Source of the DNA: Campylobacteraceae bacterium
GTDB lineage: Bacteria; Campylobacterota; Campylobacteria; Campylobacterales; Sulfurovaceae
Direction: 5' to 3'
DNA: 5,086 nucleotides
Assembly: GCA_027083895.1 (NCBI GenBank)
Contig: JALWMN010000091.1
Span: forward strand, 1 to 5,086
Part shown: positions 4,354 through 5,086 of the stretch, one piece after another
How positions within the stretch are numbered: the first letter of the stretch is position 1
Layout: every line of letters begins with the position of its first letter
The notes under the pieces: generated by a model
What the model was told of the DNA's origin: nothing
What the model saw: only the letters and a program-made list of their open reading frames with translations
Databases searched by the model: none
Position numbers and translations under genes: made by a program

Positions 4354-5086
4354 ATGAAGATATCACTCAGACAGATAGAGATATTTTTAAATGTGGTAAA
4401 ACATCAAAATCTTACTAAAGTGGCTTCGAATCTTGGTTTAAGTCAATCGGCGATCTCTATGTCTATTAAGGAGCTCGAAACAATTTTAGGAAAAAAACTT
4501 TTTGATAGAATCAATAAAAAGTTGATTCTTAATGAGATTGGAAGAAGCTTCTATAGTGCAGTAAAGCCAATCTATAAAAAGTTAAGCGATATTGAGAGTG
4601 AATTTAAAAATAGTGAGGATAAAGGAAATATTAGAGTTGGTGCAAGTACAACTATAATTGATTATCTTATGCCAGGGATTGTTTGTGACTATATGAGCCG
4701 CTACCCAAATGTAAAGATTGATCTAAAGGAGGGGAACACACAAGAGATTCTCTCTTTAGTAAAGAGTGGGCAGATCGATATGGGATTTATCGAGGCTGAT
4801 GTTATGGATAGCGATATAATACAAGAGTCGATAGGCAAAGATGAGCTAGTGATTGTGAGTGCAAACGAGGAGTTAAAAGGTAAAGAGCTCACACTTGCAG
4901 ATATAGCCGACTATCGATGGGTATTGCGAGAGAGAGGCAGCTCTACAAGAGAGGCATTCTTAAATTGTGCAAAAGAGAGTGGTGTTCGTTTAAATATCTT
5001 CTTAGAGCTTGGGCACACCGAGTCTATTAAAAGTCTACTTTTGAGTAAAAAACCACTTAGTTGCCTTTCTAAATTGGCTGTGAGCA
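4354..5086 (+). CDS. LysR-type transcriptional regulator, 3'-truncated by window edge
   Basis: ATG at 4354, preceded by the weak site AAGGGCGA (4342-4349), opens a frame that stays open to the window end: 244 residues of the usual 290-300. Residues 4-62 are the LysR winged helix-turn-helix: LRQIEIFLNVVKHQNLTKVA, then SQSAISMSIKELE (30-42) as the recognition region, and GKKLFDR. A linker helix (65-88) is followed by the periplasmic-binding-like effector domain starting at IRVGAST (93-99). Ser98/Thr99 and the RERGSSTRE loop (192-200) resemble effector-contacting positions of the CbbR/CysB/YeiE type; the inducer cannot be read from this. Such proteins bind DNA as tetramers and often control a divergent operon, here the nifS-like/nifU-like pair. 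I call it a LysR family member with high confidence and its target as inference only. Confidence 0.93.
   Translation, partial: MKISLRQIEIFLNVVKHQNLTKVASNLGLSQSAISMSIKELETILGKKLFDRINKKLILNEIGRSFYSAVKPIYKKLSDIESEFKNSEDKGNIRVGASTTIIDYLMPGIVCDYMSRYPNVKIDLKEGNTQEILSLVKSGQIDMGFIEADVMDSDIIQESIGKDELVIVSANEELKGKELTLADIADYRWVLRERGSSTREAFLNCAKESGVRLNIFLELGHTESIKSLLLSKKPLSCLSKLAVS

Noticed and set aside
4701..4892. Open frame on the minus strand, 63 codons
   Set aside because: It is antisense inside the LysR gene and is rich in Ser, Ile and Phe, as expected of a shadow frame.

Overview
The window is AT-rich. The cysteine-desulfurase (NifS-type) and three-domain NifU-type pair, the short Shine-Dalgarno spacings and the general look of the proteins suggest a Campylobacterota (epsilonproteobacterial) chromosome, perhaps a Sulfurovum/Sulfurimonas-type organism. 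That placement is by eye, not by a search.

Layout: (1) Positions 1-498 hold the 3' part of a type IV pilin-like/pseudopilin gene whose leader lies before the window. (2) Positions 499-1843 contain no convincing intact gene. They look like a graveyard: a 48-bp direct repeat present twice with one mismatch, a short in-frame relic of an RHS/YD-repeat protein, short coding-like stretches interrupted by stops, and a compact nest of inverted repeats at 1281-1423. (3) A 62-residue lipoprotein gene (1844-2032) ends tail-to-tail with a two-gene operon on the minus strand. (4) That operon, nifS-like then nifU-like (4141 down to 2039), abuts with no gap between stop and start and finishes at an intrinsic terminator. 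(5) A LysR-type regulator gene (4354 to the window end, 3' end missing) is divergent from the operon; the 212-bp gap carries a palindrome with a TATAAT-like hexamer on each strand.

The main result is that both operon proteins keep the full-length fold and family landmarks but have lost essentially all known functional residues. The NifS-like protein lacks the PLP-binding lysine (Asn203), its neighbouring histidine, the aspartate that contacts the PLP ring nitrogen (Asn177), the substrate-binding arginine (Gly353) and the catalytic cysteine. The NifU-like protein lacks the scaffold cysteines of its IscU-like domain and all four cysteines of its central ferredoxin-like domain; only the C-terminal Nfu CxxC (Cys280, Cys283) survives. 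Both frames are open and full length, each has a strong AAAGGAG site, and they share an operon and terminator, so random decay is unlikely. I infer a repurposed 'pseudo-NifSU' pair, possibly controlled by the divergent LysR regulator, that cannot work by the classical sulfur-transfer and cluster-scaffold mechanism.
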